A DNA stretch of 37,340 bases from JALHUB01 sp050010555. Lineage in GTDB: Bacteria; Chloroflexota; Dehalococcoidia; DSTF01; JALHUB01. The translations under genes were made by a program, and so were the position numbers. Shown here piece by piece: positions 17,416 through 26,568 of the stretch. Each line of letters begins with the position of its first letter. The first letter of the stretch is position 1. The notes below the pieces were generated by a model that had not been told where the DNA came from, did no database searches, and saw only the letters and a list, made by a program, of their open reading frames with translations. The stretch lies in contig JBEKKV010000017.1 in the NCBI GenBank assembly GCA_050010555.1, positions 1 to 37,340 of the forward strand, read 5' to 3'.

Positions 17416-19308
17416 TTGCTGCATCTTCTGTTCCTGGTACCGATCCTGCCGTTCTGCGGCTTTGTGATACTGGCGCTGGGCGGGCGCTGGCTGACGAAGA
17501 CGCAGATCGCGCTGGTGGGCGTCGGGTCTGTGGGGCTGTCGGCGGTCATTGCGGTGGCAATCAGTCTCAACTTTGTGGCTGACGCGCCGACGGGCAACGC
17601 CTTCTCGCAATCGATCTGGACGTGGATAAATATAGGCGGCTTCACACCCCATATCGCCTTCTACCTCGACTCGCTTTCCGTGATCATGATTCTGGTCGTG
17701 ACCGTCGTCGGCTCGCTCATCCATCTCTACTCGGCGGAGTACATGGAGGAGGAGTCCGACGGCTATGCGCGCTTCTTCGCCTGCATGAACCTGTTCGTCG
17801 GCTCCATGCTGACGCTCGTTCTGGCCGACAACCTGCTGCTGCTGTACCTGGGCTGGGAGGGCGTGGGCCTCTGCAGCTACCTGCTCATCGGCTTCTGGTA
17901 CACCGACCCCGCTAACGGCCGGGCGGCGCGCAAAGCGTTCACCGTTACGCGTGTCGGCGACACGGCGATGCTGGTGGGGCTGCTGCTCCTCTTCACCAAG
18001 CTGGGGACGCTACAGATCCAGCCGTTGATGCAGGCCGCTCAGGCGCACTGGGTCGTCGGCTCCAGCATCACCGTCGCGGCGGCCGGGCTGCTTCTCGGCG
18101 GCGCGCTGGGGAAGTCGGCGCAGTTGCCGCTGCAGACGTGGCTCCCCGACGCGATGGCCGGCCCGACGCCTGTCAGCGCGCTCATCCACGCGGCGACGAT
18201 GGTCACCGCGGGCGTCTACCTGATTGCCCGCATGAACGTGTTGTTCACGATGTCGCCGGTCATCCACACGACCGTGGCGGCGATCGGTGCGGGGACGCTC
18301 ATCCTTGCCGGCTTCAGCGCCCTCGTCCAGCGGGACATCAAGCGCGTGCTTGCCTATTCGACTATAAGCCAGATCGGCTACATGTTCCTGGCCGTCGGCG
18401 TGGGCGCCTGGTCGGCGGCGATGTTTCACTTCATGACGCACGCCTTCTTCAAGGCCCTCCTCTTTATGGGCGCGGGCGTGGTCATCCTGGGAGAGCACCA
18501 CGAGCAGGACATGTTCAAAATGGGCGGGCTTCGGAAGGAGGCCCCGCTCCTCTTCTGGACGTTCCTGGCCGGCTCGCTGTCGCTGGTCGCGCTGCCGCTG
18601 GTTACCGCCGGCTTCTACAGCAAGGACGCCATCCTCGCCGGGGCGTGGGCGTCGGATGCGGGTGGGCGCTGGCTGTGGGCGGCGGGCTTCGGCGGCGCGT
18701 TTCTGACTTCGTTGTACACGTTCCGAATGGTCTTCTACGTCTTCTTCGGCGAAGTTCGGAAGCCGTTCAACCTGAAGCCGGGCATCCGGCTGATGCTGCC
18801 GCTGGTCGTGCTGGCCTTCCTGTCCATCGTCGGTGGCTATCTGGACCTGCCGCGCACGCTAGGCAACCAGCCCTGGTTCTCGGACTTCATGCACACGTCG
18901 CTGCCGGAGACGAAGGAACTGGCGTCAAGCACAGAGCGCAACCTTCAGATCAGCGCTTCGCTAATTTCGCTCATAGGCATTTTCTTCGCCTACTACTTCT
19001 TCCTGCGCGAGCCCGGCCTGGTGCGCCGCCTGGTGGCGACGCCGGTGGGCGCGGTGCTGCACCGCTTCTGGTTCAAGGGCTGGGGCTTCGACTGGGTCTA
19101 TGACAACTTCATCGTCGGCACCTACGTCAAGGTGTCGCGCGCCGACAAGAACGACCTGTTTGACATGCCGGTCGCGGCGCTGGCGCTTGTCAGCCAGGGG
19201 TTAAACATTGCTCTCAGTTGGACGGAGTCGGGGCGATTGCGCTGGTACGCGGCGAGCGTGGCTGCCGGCGGCGTCATCGCTGTAGGAATCGTGGTGTTCT
19301 TCACATGA
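17416..19308 (+). CDS. nuoL: NADH-quinone oxidoreductase subunit L
   Basis: A 630-residue antiporter-like proton-pumping subunit at the far end of the membrane arm. It has the conserved YSAEYMEEE segment, LGWEGVGLCSYLLIGFW, the central lysine/histidine path (QLPLQTWLPDAMAGPTPVSALIHAATMVTAGVYL region) and the long C-terminal lateral-helix part. The start is TTG at 17416. Its stop overlaps nuoM by ATGA. Confidence 0.95.
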   Translation: MLHLLFLVPILPFCGFVILALGGRWLTKTQIALVGVGSVGLSAVIAVAISLNFVADAPTGNAFSQSIWTWINIGGFTPHIAFYLDSLSVIMILVVTVVGSLIHLYSAEYMEEESDGYARFFACMNLFVGSMLTLVLADNLLLLYLGWEGVGLCSYLLIGFWYTDPANGRAARKAFTVTRVGDTAMLVGLLLLFTKLGTLQIQPLMQAAQAHWVVGSSITVAAAGLLLGGALGKSAQLPLQTWLPDAMAGPTPVSALIHAATMVTAGVYLIARMNVLFTMSPVIHTTVAAIGAGTLILAGFSALVQRDIKRVLAYSTISQIGYMFLAVGVGAWSAAMFHFMTHAFFKALLFMGAGVVILGEHHEQDMFKMGGLRKEAPLLFWTFLAGSLSLVALPLVTAGFYSKDAILAGAWASDAGGRWLWAAGFGGAFLTSLYTFRMVFYVFFGEVRKPFNLKPGIRLMLPLVVLAFLSIVGGYLDLPRTLGNQPWFSDFMHTSLPETKELASSTERNLQISASLISLIGIFFAYYFFLREPGLVRRLVATPVGAVLHRFWFKGWGFDWVYDNFIVGTYVKVSRADKNDLFDMPVAALALVSQGLNIALSWTESGRLRWYAASVAAGGVIAVGIVVFFT

Positions 19309-20858
19309 TACTGACGTTGCTCATCATCTGGGCGTTTGTCGGCGGCATGCTGGCGTGGATATCGGGGCGCTGGAGTCAGCTCTTGCCGCGGGTCATATCG
19401 CTGGTGACGCTGGCAATCAACATGGTCGTGCTCATCGTGATGTGGGTGCACTACTTCGGGCCAAGCAGCCCGGTGCCCAACGGCTCCTACGTCATCGAGG
19501 TGAGCCATACGTGGATCCCGCAGCTTGGTATCAGCTTCCACCTGGCGCTGGACGGGCTGAGCATGCTGCTGATCATCCTAACGAACTTCCTGGGCATCAT
19601 GTCCGTGGCGACGTCCTGGAACTCGATCAAGGTGCGGGTGGGTTTCTTCCACTTCAACCTGCTCTGGATCGTCGCGTCTATTATGGGCGTCTTCCTGGCC
19701 CTCGACCTCTTCCTGTTCTACTTCTTCTGGGAGATGATGCTGGTCCCGCTGTACTTCCTGATCGCCTTCTGGGGCTACGAGAAACGGGTCTACGCGTCGA
19801 TCAAGTTCTTCATTTTCACTCAGGCGGGCGGGCTGCTGATGCTGCTGGCCATCCTGGGGCTCTATTTCATCCACGGCCGCGCGACCGGCGTTTACACGTT
19901 CAACTACACGCAACTACTCGGCACGCACATGTCGGAGTCGACGGCGACGCTGCTGATGCTGGGCTTCTTCGCGGCCTTCGCCGTCAAGCTGCCGGTGGTT
20001 CCGGTACATACGTGGCTGCCCGACGCCCACACGCAGGCGCCGACGGCCGGAAGCGTGAACCTGGCGGGGCTGGTGCTGAAGGTCGGAGCGTACGGGATGA
20101 TCCGCTTCATGGTGCCGCTCTTCCCGAAGGCCGCGCTCGACTTCTCCGGCGTGGCGATGGGGCTCGCCGTCGCCAGCATTCTGTACGGCGCCGTAGTGGC
20201 CTTCGCCCAGACGGACATCAAGCGACTGGTCGCCTACACGAGCGTCAGCCATATGGGCTTCGTGCTGCTGGGAATCTTCGCCTGGAACCAGTTGGCGCTC
20301 GAGGGCGCGATCATGATCATGCTGGCGCATGCTATTACCACGGGCGCCCTGTTCATGCTTTGCGGCGATCTGAGCGAGCGCATGCACACGCGTGACATGG
20401 AGAAGATGGGAGGGCTGTGGCAAACGATACCGAAAATGGGGGCCGTGGGCATGTTCTTCGCCGTGGCCTCATTGGGCTTACCAGGCTTGGGGAACTTCGT
20501 CGGCGAGTTCCTAGTGGTGCTCGGCACGTTCCACGCGAACACGACAATGGCGGTAGTGGCCACGCTGGGGCTCATCGTCTCCGCCGTTTACTCGCTGTGG
20601 ATGCTGCAGGTTGCCTTCCAGGGGCCGAACGTTCACGGCTGGAAGCTGCCTGACATGTCGCGTCGTGAGGCGGCGATCATGGGCACCATGATAGCGATCA
20701 TCGCCTGGTTCGGGCTGTACCCGCAGAGCGTTCTCTCAACCGCCCGCCAGTCGGTGGACAACCTGCAGCAGATAGTGACGACGACGAAGCCGGCCGAGAC
20801 GCAGGCGCCCGTCGACGCGCCGACTCTGGTAATACAGGACGAAGGGAAGACGCAATGA
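19305..20858 (+). CDS. nuoM: NADH-quinone oxidoreductase subunit M
   Basis: A 517-residue antiporter-like proton-pumping subunit. Conserved parts are the FYFFWEMMLVPLYFLIAFWG segment with its membrane glutamate, VHTWLPDAHTQAPTAGSVNLAG, and KRLVAYTSVSHMGFVLLG. ATG 19305 overlaps the nuoL stop. A hydrophilic C-terminal tail of about 30 residues is not conserved. Its stop overlaps nuoN by ATGA. Confidence 0.95.
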   Translation: MILTLLIIWAFVGGMLAWISGRWSQLLPRVISLVTLAINMVVLIVMWVHYFGPSSPVPNGSYVIEVSHTWIPQLGISFHLALDGLSMLLIILTNFLGIMSVATSWNSIKVRVGFFHFNLLWIVASIMGVFLALDLFLFYFFWEMMLVPLYFLIAFWGYEKRVYASIKFFIFTQAGGLLMLLAILGLYFIHGRATGVYTFNYTQLLGTHMSESTATLLMLGFFAAFAVKLPVVPVHTWLPDAHTQAPTAGSVNLAGLVLKVGAYGMIRFMVPLFPKAALDFSGVAMGLAVASILYGAVVAFAQTDIKRLVAYTSVSHMGFVLLGIFAWNQLALEGAIMIMLAHAITTGALFMLCGDLSERMHTRDMEKMGGLWQTIPKMGAVGMFFAVASLGLPGLGNFVGEFLVVLGTFHANTTMAVVATLGLIVSAVYSLWMLQVAFQGPNVHGWKLPDMSRREAAIMGTMIAIIAWFGLYPQSVLSTARQSVDNLQQIVTTTKPAETQAPVDAPTLVIQDEGKTQ

Positions 20859-22291
20859 CCCGCGGCGGCTGGATCGACATCCTTCCCCTGATCGTCCTGG
20901 CGGCGACGCCGGTGGCCGTGATGATTGCGGTCGCGGTGCGGCGCAACATGACGGTTTCCACGGCGATAACGCTCATCGGGCTCGTGGCGTCGTTCGCGAT
21001 GCTGCCAATCGTCCGGACGCAGGATAATCGGCAAGCGACGGCGCTGATAGTGATGGACAACTACGCGCTGTTCTACATCGGCCTGCTGCTGGCGTCGACG
21101 CTGATTCTCGTGTTCCTCTCTTACCGCTACTTGAACTCGCATCCCGGCAATAAGGACGAATACTGGATCCTGCTCCTCCTGGCGACGCTCGGGTCCTGCG
21201 TGCTGGTGGCGAGCACGCATTTCGCGTCGTTCTTCCTGGGGCTGGAGATACTGAGCATTTCGCTATACGCGCTCGTCGGCTACAACCGGACGAGCGCCAT
21301 CGGCGTGGAGGCCGCGATCAAGTACCTGGTGCTTGCGGCGGCCTCCACGGGCTTCCTGCTGTTCGGCATGGCGCTGGTGTACGGGGAGATCGGCTCGATG
21401 GAGTTCGGGCAGATCGCTTCGCTGCACAACGCCCTCGGCGACGGCGAGCGCGTCTTCTTCCTGACCGGCCTGGGGCTAATGACCGTCGGCATCGGCTTCA
21501 AGCTGGCTGTGGTGCCGTTCCACATGTGGGCGCCGGACGTCTATCAAGGCGCACCGGCTCCCGTGACGGCGTTCATCGCGTCGGTCTCCAAGGGAGGCGT
21601 GTTCGCGCTGCTCCTCCGCTTCTTCACTCAAATCAACTTCCGGGCTGACGACTCGCTCTTCTGGATATTCTTCGTCATCGCCGTTGCGTCGATGCTGGCG
21701 GGCAACCTGCTGGCGCTGATGCAGAACAACGTCAAGCGCATCCTGGCCTACTCGTCGATCGCCCACTTCGGCTATCTGCTGGTGGCTTTTATGGCGAGCG
21801 GCAATCTGCGTGTGACCGCCGTCACGCTTTACCTTATCGCTTATTTCATCGCGAGCACGGGCTGCTTTGGCGTCATCACCGTCCTCTCCGGGCCGGAGCG
21901 CGACGCCGATCGCCTGGAGGACTACCGCGGGCTGTTCTGGACGCGCCCCTGGCTGGCGGCGGTGTTTACCGGCATGCTGCTGTCGCTGGCAGGCATACCG
22001 CTGACGGCCGGCTTCATCGGCAAGTTCTACCTTGTGGCGGCGGGAGCGCAGGACTCACTGTGGGCGCTGATCATCATCCTGGCGACGGCGAGCGTCATCT
22101 CGCTCTTCTACTACATCCGCATCATCGTCACCATGTACTCGCGGCCGGAAGGCGAGGCGGAAACGGCGCCGCTACCGCCGATGGCGTCGCCGTCGGAGGG
22201 GGTGGTCCTCGTTGCGACGTCGCTGCTGGCGCTGTGGCTGGGCATCTACCCGGCGGCGCTGATCCACATCATCCCATCTGTCATCCACTAG
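20855..22291 (+). CDS. nuoN: NADH-quinone oxidoreductase subunit N
   Basis: A 478-residue antiporter-like proton-pumping subunit and the last gene of the complex I set. Visible are the GLEILSISLYALVGYNR segment with the conserved glutamate, the VPFHMWAPDVYQGAPAPVTAF motif typical of NuoN, and KRILAYSSIAHFGYLL. With it, all of nuoA to nuoN is accounted for. The following 124 bases before zwf contain only a weak hairpin with a short T-run (around 22321-22340) and no clear promoter. Confidence 0.95.
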   Translation: MTRGGWIDILPLIVLAATPVAVMIAVAVRRNMTVSTAITLIGLVASFAMLPIVRTQDNRQATALIVMDNYALFYIGLLLASTLILVFLSYRYLNSHPGNKDEYWILLLLATLGSCVLVASTHFASFFLGLEILSISLYALVGYNRTSAIGVEAAIKYLVLAAASTGFLLFGMALVYGEIGSMEFGQIASLHNALGDGERVFFLTGLGLMTVGIGFKLAVVPFHMWAPDVYQGAPAPVTAFIASVSKGGVFALLLRFFTQINFRADDSLFWIFFVIAVASMLAGNLLALMQNNVKRILAYSSIAHFGYLLVAFMASGNLRVTAVTLYLIAYFIASTGCFGVITVLSGPERDADRLEDYRGLFWTRPWLAAVFTGMLLSLAGIPLTAGFIGKFYLVAAGAQDSLWALIIILATASVISLFYYIRIIVTMYSRPEGEAETAPLPPMASPSEGVVLVATSLLALWLGIYPAALIHIIPSVIH

Positions 22292-22415
22292 CGCAGGCGT
22301 CCTTTCCTCACGGATCTGTCACGGCAGCAACCGTCCTTTTCACGACTCAGGCACCGGCGTAATCTACATTAAAGGTCAACGCATCGCGCCGTCTGGTGAA
22401 AGGCGAGGTTGACTC

Positions 22416-23831
22416 ATGGCCCTGAAGAGCCCTCCATCGCAAGACATCGTTATCACAGGCGCTTCCGGCGACCTCTCGCAACGGAAGCTGATACCCGCCC
22501 TGTACAACCTGGCGGCGGAGAGCCTATTGCCGCCGAGCGGCCTGATCGTCGGCTTCGCGCGCAGCGACCTGGATGAGCAGCGGTTTCGGGAGCTGGCGCG
22601 GCGGGCCGTGCAGCAATTCTCGCGGACGGGTTTCGATGAGACCGTCTGGGCCGAGCTGGTACCGCGCATCACCTACATCCGCCACGAGCAGGACGGCTAT
22701 CCCCTGGTGGCAGGCAGGCTCTCCGAGAAGCAGCGAATGGTGTACCTGGCAATCCCACCCTCGGCGCTGCCCGACGCCGTGAACGGGCTGCGTGACGCGG
22801 GGCTAGTGGCGGGGACGCGCATCGTGGTCGAGAAGCCGTTCGGGCACGACCTGGAGTCCGCTCGGGAGTTGAACCGCGCCATCCACCAGGTGTTCCGCGA
22901 GTCGCAGGTCTTCCGCATCGACCACTACCTGGGCAAGGAGACCGTGCAGAACATCCTCGTGTTCCGCTTCGGGAACTCGGTCTTCGAGCGGGTCTGGAAC
23001 CGCGACGCCGTCGATCACGTGCAGATGACCGTCGCCGAATCCATCGGCATCGAGAACCGGGGGGCGTATTTCGAAGAGGCGGGTATCTTGCGGGACATGG
23101 TCCAGAACCACGTGCTGCAGACTCTCGCTCTGCTGACGATGGAGCCGCCCTCGAGCGTGGAGGCGGAGTCGATTCGCGACGAGAAGATCAAGGTGCTCCG
23201 TTCGATGCGGCCGCTGAACCCGGCACGGACCGTGCGCGGGCAGTACACAGCGGGGAGCGTCGGTGGGGAGCCGGCGGCGGGCTATCGCGAGGAGAAAGCC
23301 GTGTCGCCGCAGTCCATGACGGAGACGTTCTTCGCGGCGGAGCTGGAGATCGACTCCTGGCGCTGGGCCGGCGTGCCGTTCTTTGTTCGCGCGGGCAAGC
23401 GGCTGGCGACGCGGGCGACGGAGATAACGGTCGACTTCCGCGAGCCGCCGCTGCTCTTCTTCGAAGGCACCGCCGTGAAGCACCTGAAGTCCGACCACCT
23501 GGTGATGCGCATCCAGCCGGACGAAGGCATCCGCTTCGCCTTTTTGGCCAAGCGCCCGGGACCGGAGATCAACGTTCAGCAGGTCAGGATGGAGTTTTCT
23601 TACAACAACTCATTCATGACCAGCCCGCCGGAGGCTTACGAGCGCCTTCTTCACGACGTGATGGTCGGGGACCGCACACTATTCATGCGCGAGGACGCGG
23701 AGGAGAGGGCGTGGGAGGTGGTGCAGCCCGCGCTGGAGGATACGGCGCCTCTGTGCATGTACCCGGCGGGAAGCTGGGGACCGGAGGAGTCGGACAGGCT
23801 TATCGCGCCGCGGACGTGGCATCTACAGTAG
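22416..23831 (+). CDS. zwf: Glucose-6-phosphate 1-dehydrogenase
   Basis: A 471-residue enzyme of usual length that oxidises glucose 6-phosphate to 6-phosphogluconolactone, the step before pgl. It shows the nucleotide motif GASGDLSQRKL (15-25), EKPFGHDL, and the active-site RIDHYLGKETVQN near residues 167-179. An arginine after the second strand (GFARS, R49) is compatible with NADP or dual cofactor use. GAAAGGCGAGG precedes ATG 22416. A 124-base gap from nuoN means it could have its own promoter or be read through from the block. It completes the oxidative pentose branch whose other genes lie more than 14 kb upstream. Confidence 0.95.
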   Translation: MALKSPPSQDIVITGASGDLSQRKLIPALYNLAAESLLPPSGLIVGFARSDLDEQRFRELARRAVQQFSRTGFDETVWAELVPRITYIRHEQDGYPLVAGRLSEKQRMVYLAIPPSALPDAVNGLRDAGLVAGTRIVVEKPFGHDLESARELNRAIHQVFRESQVFRIDHYLGKETVQNILVFRFGNSVFERVWNRDAVDHVQMTVAESIGIENRGAYFEEAGILRDMVQNHVLQTLALLTMEPPSSVEAESIRDEKIKVLRSMRPLNPARTVRGQYTAGSVGGEPAAGYREEKAVSPQSMTETFFAAELEIDSWRWAGVPFFVRAGKRLATRATEITVDFREPPLLFFEGTAVKHLKSDHLVMRIQPDEGIRFAFLAKRPGPEINVQQVRMEFSYNNSFMTSPPEAYERLLHDVMVGDRTLFMREDAEERAWEVVQPALEDTAPLCMYPAGSWGPEESDRLIAPRTWHLQ

Positions 23832-23844
23832 GTTGGGGCGTGAG

Positions 23845-24840
23845 TTAGATCTTGAGAACGGCTGCGCCGGTGACCCCGCCGGCGGCGAGACGGCGCAGCG
23901 CTTCGTTCGCGTCTTCAAGGTCGAACAGGTCGGTCTCCGTTCGGACCGGTATGGCGGCTGCCAGCTCCAGGAACTCGCGGGCGTCGGCGCGCGTGTAGTT
24001 CGCGACGCTACAGAGATTGCGCTCCCACCACAGCAGGTCGTATGGGAACTCCGGCACTTTGTCAAGGTGGATGGCGTTGATGGCGACGGTGCCGCCACGG
24101 TCAACGGCGCGCAAGGCGTCGACGACGACCTGGCCCGCCGGCGCAAACGTTATCGCCCCGTCGAGCGGCGCGGGCGGCAGCTCGTCGTAGCCGCCGACCC
24201 ACGTTGCCCCGATGCGTCGCGCCCGCTCCTGCTCTCGTAGCGAGCGAGTGCAGACGTAGACTTCGCATCCCCAGTGCAGCGCAATCTGGATCGTCAGCAG
24301 GGCCGAGGCGCCGAAGCCGTACAGGCCGAGCCGTCCGCCCGGCTTCACTCCCGAGCGCTTGAGGGAGCGGTAGCCGATGACGCCGCCGCAGAGAAGGGGC
24401 GCGGCCTGCAGGTCGCTGAAGCCGTCGGGAAGGCGAAACGCGAAGTCGGCGCGAACCGTGGCGTACTCTTCGAAGCCGCCGTCGCTGTCCCAGCCGGTGA
24501 AGGGCGCCTCCGCGCAGAGGTTCTCGCGATCGGCGCGACAGAAGGAGCAATGGCCGCAGCTTCCGGCCAGCCAGCCGATTCCCGCCCGCTCGCCGACGCG
24601 CCAGCCGTCGACGCCGTCGCCCAGCGCCTCGACGCGGCCGACGATCTGGTGGCCCGGAACGACGGGCAGCTTTCTGGCCGCGATGTCACCTTCGCAGATC
24701 TGCAGATCGGTGCGACAGACGCCGCAGGCGGCGACGCGCAGGAGCAGCTCGCCGGCGGTTGGCTCGGGGACTGGAAGCTGGGTCAGCTTCAGCGGCTCCT
24801 CGTCGATGGGCGCGGGCTTCTCCAGGAGCATCGCTTTCAC
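23845..24840 (-). CDS. Zinc-dependent alcohol dehydrogenase (AdhP-like)
   Basis: A 331-residue medium-chain dehydrogenase. Catalytic-zinc ligands are C42, H64 and C151; structural-zinc ligands are C95, C98, C101 and C109; the nucleotide fold begins GLYGFGASA near 172. It is expected to interconvert an alcohol and an aldehyde with NAD(P), substrate unknown. The start is GTG at 24840, chosen because it gives the family beginning MKAMLLEKP and overlaps the upstream gene's stop as GTGA; ATG 24831 is an alternative. It is the last gene of a minus-strand group and converges on zwf with only 13 bases between the stops. Confidence 0.9.
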   Translation of the reverse strand: MKAMLLEKPAPIDEEPLKLTQLPVPEPTAGELLLRVAACGVCRTDLQICEGDIAARKLPVVPGHQIVGRVEALGDGVDGWRVGERAGIGWLAGSCGHCSFCRADRENLCAEAPFTGWDSDGGFEEYATVRADFAFRLPDGFSDLQAAPLLCGGVIGYRSLKRSGVKPGGRLGLYGFGASALLTIQIALHWGCEVYVCTRSLREQERARRIGATWVGGYDELPPAPLDGAITFAPAGQVVVDALRAVDRGGTVAINAIHLDKVPEFPYDLLWWERNLCSVANYTRADAREFLELAAAIPVRTETDLFDLEDANEALRRLAAGGVTGAAVLKI

Positions 24841-25715
24841 GAGCTCACGCTCGATCTTTGCTCCAGCACGGCGTTGAGCTCGCCTCCGAGGATGAGGATA
24901 AAGGCTGTGAGGTAGAACCAGATCAGCAGGATGACTACGCCTCCCAGCGTGCCGTAGGTCGAGTTGTAGGAAGCGAAGTGGGCGACGTACAGGCCGAACA
25001 GGTAAGTGGCGATCAGCCAGACGCCGGTGAACATCACGGTGCCGGGGAGAATGCGCTTGACCGAGAGCTTCGCGTTCGGACCCACACGGTAGAGGACACC
25101 GACTGCGACGAGGATCATGACTATTGATATCGGCCAGCTCACAAGGGGGACAAGATCGGCAGTGGCGCCGCCCAAGCCAATCTTGCCGGCGATCTTCGTG
25201 CCGGCGTCCTGCGAAATGACGAGCAGCAAGAAGGAGGCGATGATGAGGAACCCCGCGAAGACGGTCATGCCGATGGCGAGCAAGTATCTCTCCCAGATCG
25301 GTCGCGTTTCCCGAACGCCGTAAGCCCGGTTGAGAATCCGCGTCGTCGCCAGGACGCCGGTCGCCGAGGCCCACACGGTGCCACCGGCGCCCGCCGACAA
25401 CAGCGCAAGGTTGCGGGAGCTGATGACGGATTCGAGCTGAGTGCGGATGACGCTGGTCACGTCGGACGGGAGCGTGTCGCCGAGAGTGTTGATTATCCGG
25501 TCGGTCGGGTTCTGGATGTTGAACAATTGCGTGATGAAGCCGGAGAGCGCCGCCAGAAAGATGACGAAGGGAAACAGGGCGAGAAAGAACCGGTAGGCCA
25601 GCGCCGCCGCGAGATTGCCGAGGTCGTCTTCGCCGACTTCCTTGGCGAGTTGCTTGCCTATCCCGGCGGGTCCGCTATCAGGAATCTCGATTCGCGGCAG
25701 GCTTAGCCGTCGCAT
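24837..25715 (-). CDS. YihY/BrkB family inner-membrane protein
   Basis: A 292-residue polytopic membrane protein of the YihY/virulence factor BrkB family, whose function is not firmly known. It has about six hydrophobic segments, with the family features LAALAYRFFLALFPFVIFL near the N-terminus and TYGTLGGVVILLIWFYLTA near the C-terminus. ATG 25715 was chosen because the longer frame runs 62 bases into the ABC permease gene and adds only a low-complexity head. It sits 25 bases after the permease stop and is coupled to the alcohol dehydrogenase by GTGA. Confidence 0.88.
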   Translation of the reverse strand: MRRLSLPRIEIPDSGPAGIGKQLAKEVGEDDLGNLAAALAYRFFLALFPFVIFLAALSGFITQLFNIQNPTDRIINTLGDTLPSDVTSVIRTQLESVISSRNLALLSAGAGGTVWASATGVLATTRILNRAYGVRETRPIWERYLLAIGMTVFAGFLIIASFLLLVISQDAGTKIAGKIGLGGATADLVPLVSWPISIVMILVAVGVLYRVGPNAKLSVKRILPGTVMFTGVWLIATYLFGLYVAHFASYNSTYGTLGGVVILLIWFYLTAFILILGGELNAVLEQRSSVSS

Positions 25716-25740
25716 CGTCCCGACCGCGGCCGCTGCGACC

Positions 25741-26568
25741 TCACGAGAGGATGTCCTTACGATGGAACCACCACCAGGCGAAGATGAGGAAGGCGAGCGC
25801 ATAGGGGAGCTGAATGAGGATGCCGCGCCATACGTCGCCGGTGGCCACGGGTTGCTGGAAGAGGCCGTTCCAGGACTGGAAATAGTGCGTGGGCAGGAAG
25901 TTGCGACTCGTCTTGAGCGGCGGGATGGCGTCGAGTATACCCGACACTATTGTAAAGCCGATGCCGCCGAAGACGGCGCCGAGAGCGGCGTCGGTGATGG
26001 TGGAAAGCATGAAGGCAAAGCAAAGCAGCCCCGCCATGCACCAGGCGACGTAGAAGGTCGAGGCGACGAGACGCCCGAACGCTTCGCCGGGTGATAGCGT
26101 TGCGACGAGCAGCCCCCCGTTTGCTACTGGAATTACGACGGGATGCCAGCCGAAAGCGGCCACCCCGCCTATCAGCCCGACAACGACAATCACCAGCGTT
26201 GCCACGACCGCGAGCATGGCGGTAACGGCGAGCTTGTTGGCCAGCAGCCGGCTTCGCGATACGGGCCGCACAAGGAGATAGCGCAAGGTGCCCCAGTTGG
26301 CTTCTTCGGCGATGGCGCCGCCAGCAAAGACGGCAACGACGACCGGGAGGAGAAAGCCGGTCATTAGCACGAGCGCGGCGATCGGCAGGTTGATGCCTGA
26401 GCGCGTCACGAGGAGAAAGAGGCCCTGTTGAGTTTGGTTGCGCTCGCTGTGCGGCGGGCCACCGAGCCTGGTGGCCAGAGTTATGATGATAGGAATGGCG
26501 GCCATGAGGCCGAGGGCTAGATAGGTACGAAGCCGCCACACCTGTTTCCGAAGTTCGACGCCGATCAT
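25741..26568 (-). CDS. ABC-2 type transporter permease
   Basis: A 275-residue membrane protein with about six helices. It has an N-terminal cytoplasmic start, a large first external loop (GGPPHSERNQTQQG) and the ABC-2-like EEANWGTLRYLLVRPVSRSRLLANK segment, which contacts the ATPase in such exporters. It overlaps the ATPase gene by ATGA, so the two form a transporter pair. The substrate cannot be told; related systems export drugs, lipids or peptides. Confidence 0.87.
   Translation of the reverse strand: MIGVELRKQVWRLRTYLALGLMAAIPIIITLATRLGGPPHSERNQTQQGLFLLVTRSGINLPIAALVLMTGFLLPVVVAVFAGGAIAEEANWGTLRYLLVRPVSRSRLLANKLAVTAMLAVVATLVIVVVGLIGGVAAFGWHPVVIPVANGGLLVATLSPGEAFGRLVASTFYVAWCMAGLLCFAFMLSTITDAALGAVFGGIGFTIVSGILDAIPPLKTSRNFLPTHYFQSWNGLFQQPVATGDVWRGILIQLPYALAFLIFAWWWFHRKDILS

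Noticed and set aside
22321..22340. Weak hairpin ACGG/CCGT with following TTTT between nuoN and zwf
   Set aside because: The stem is only about four pairs, too weak to call a terminator.
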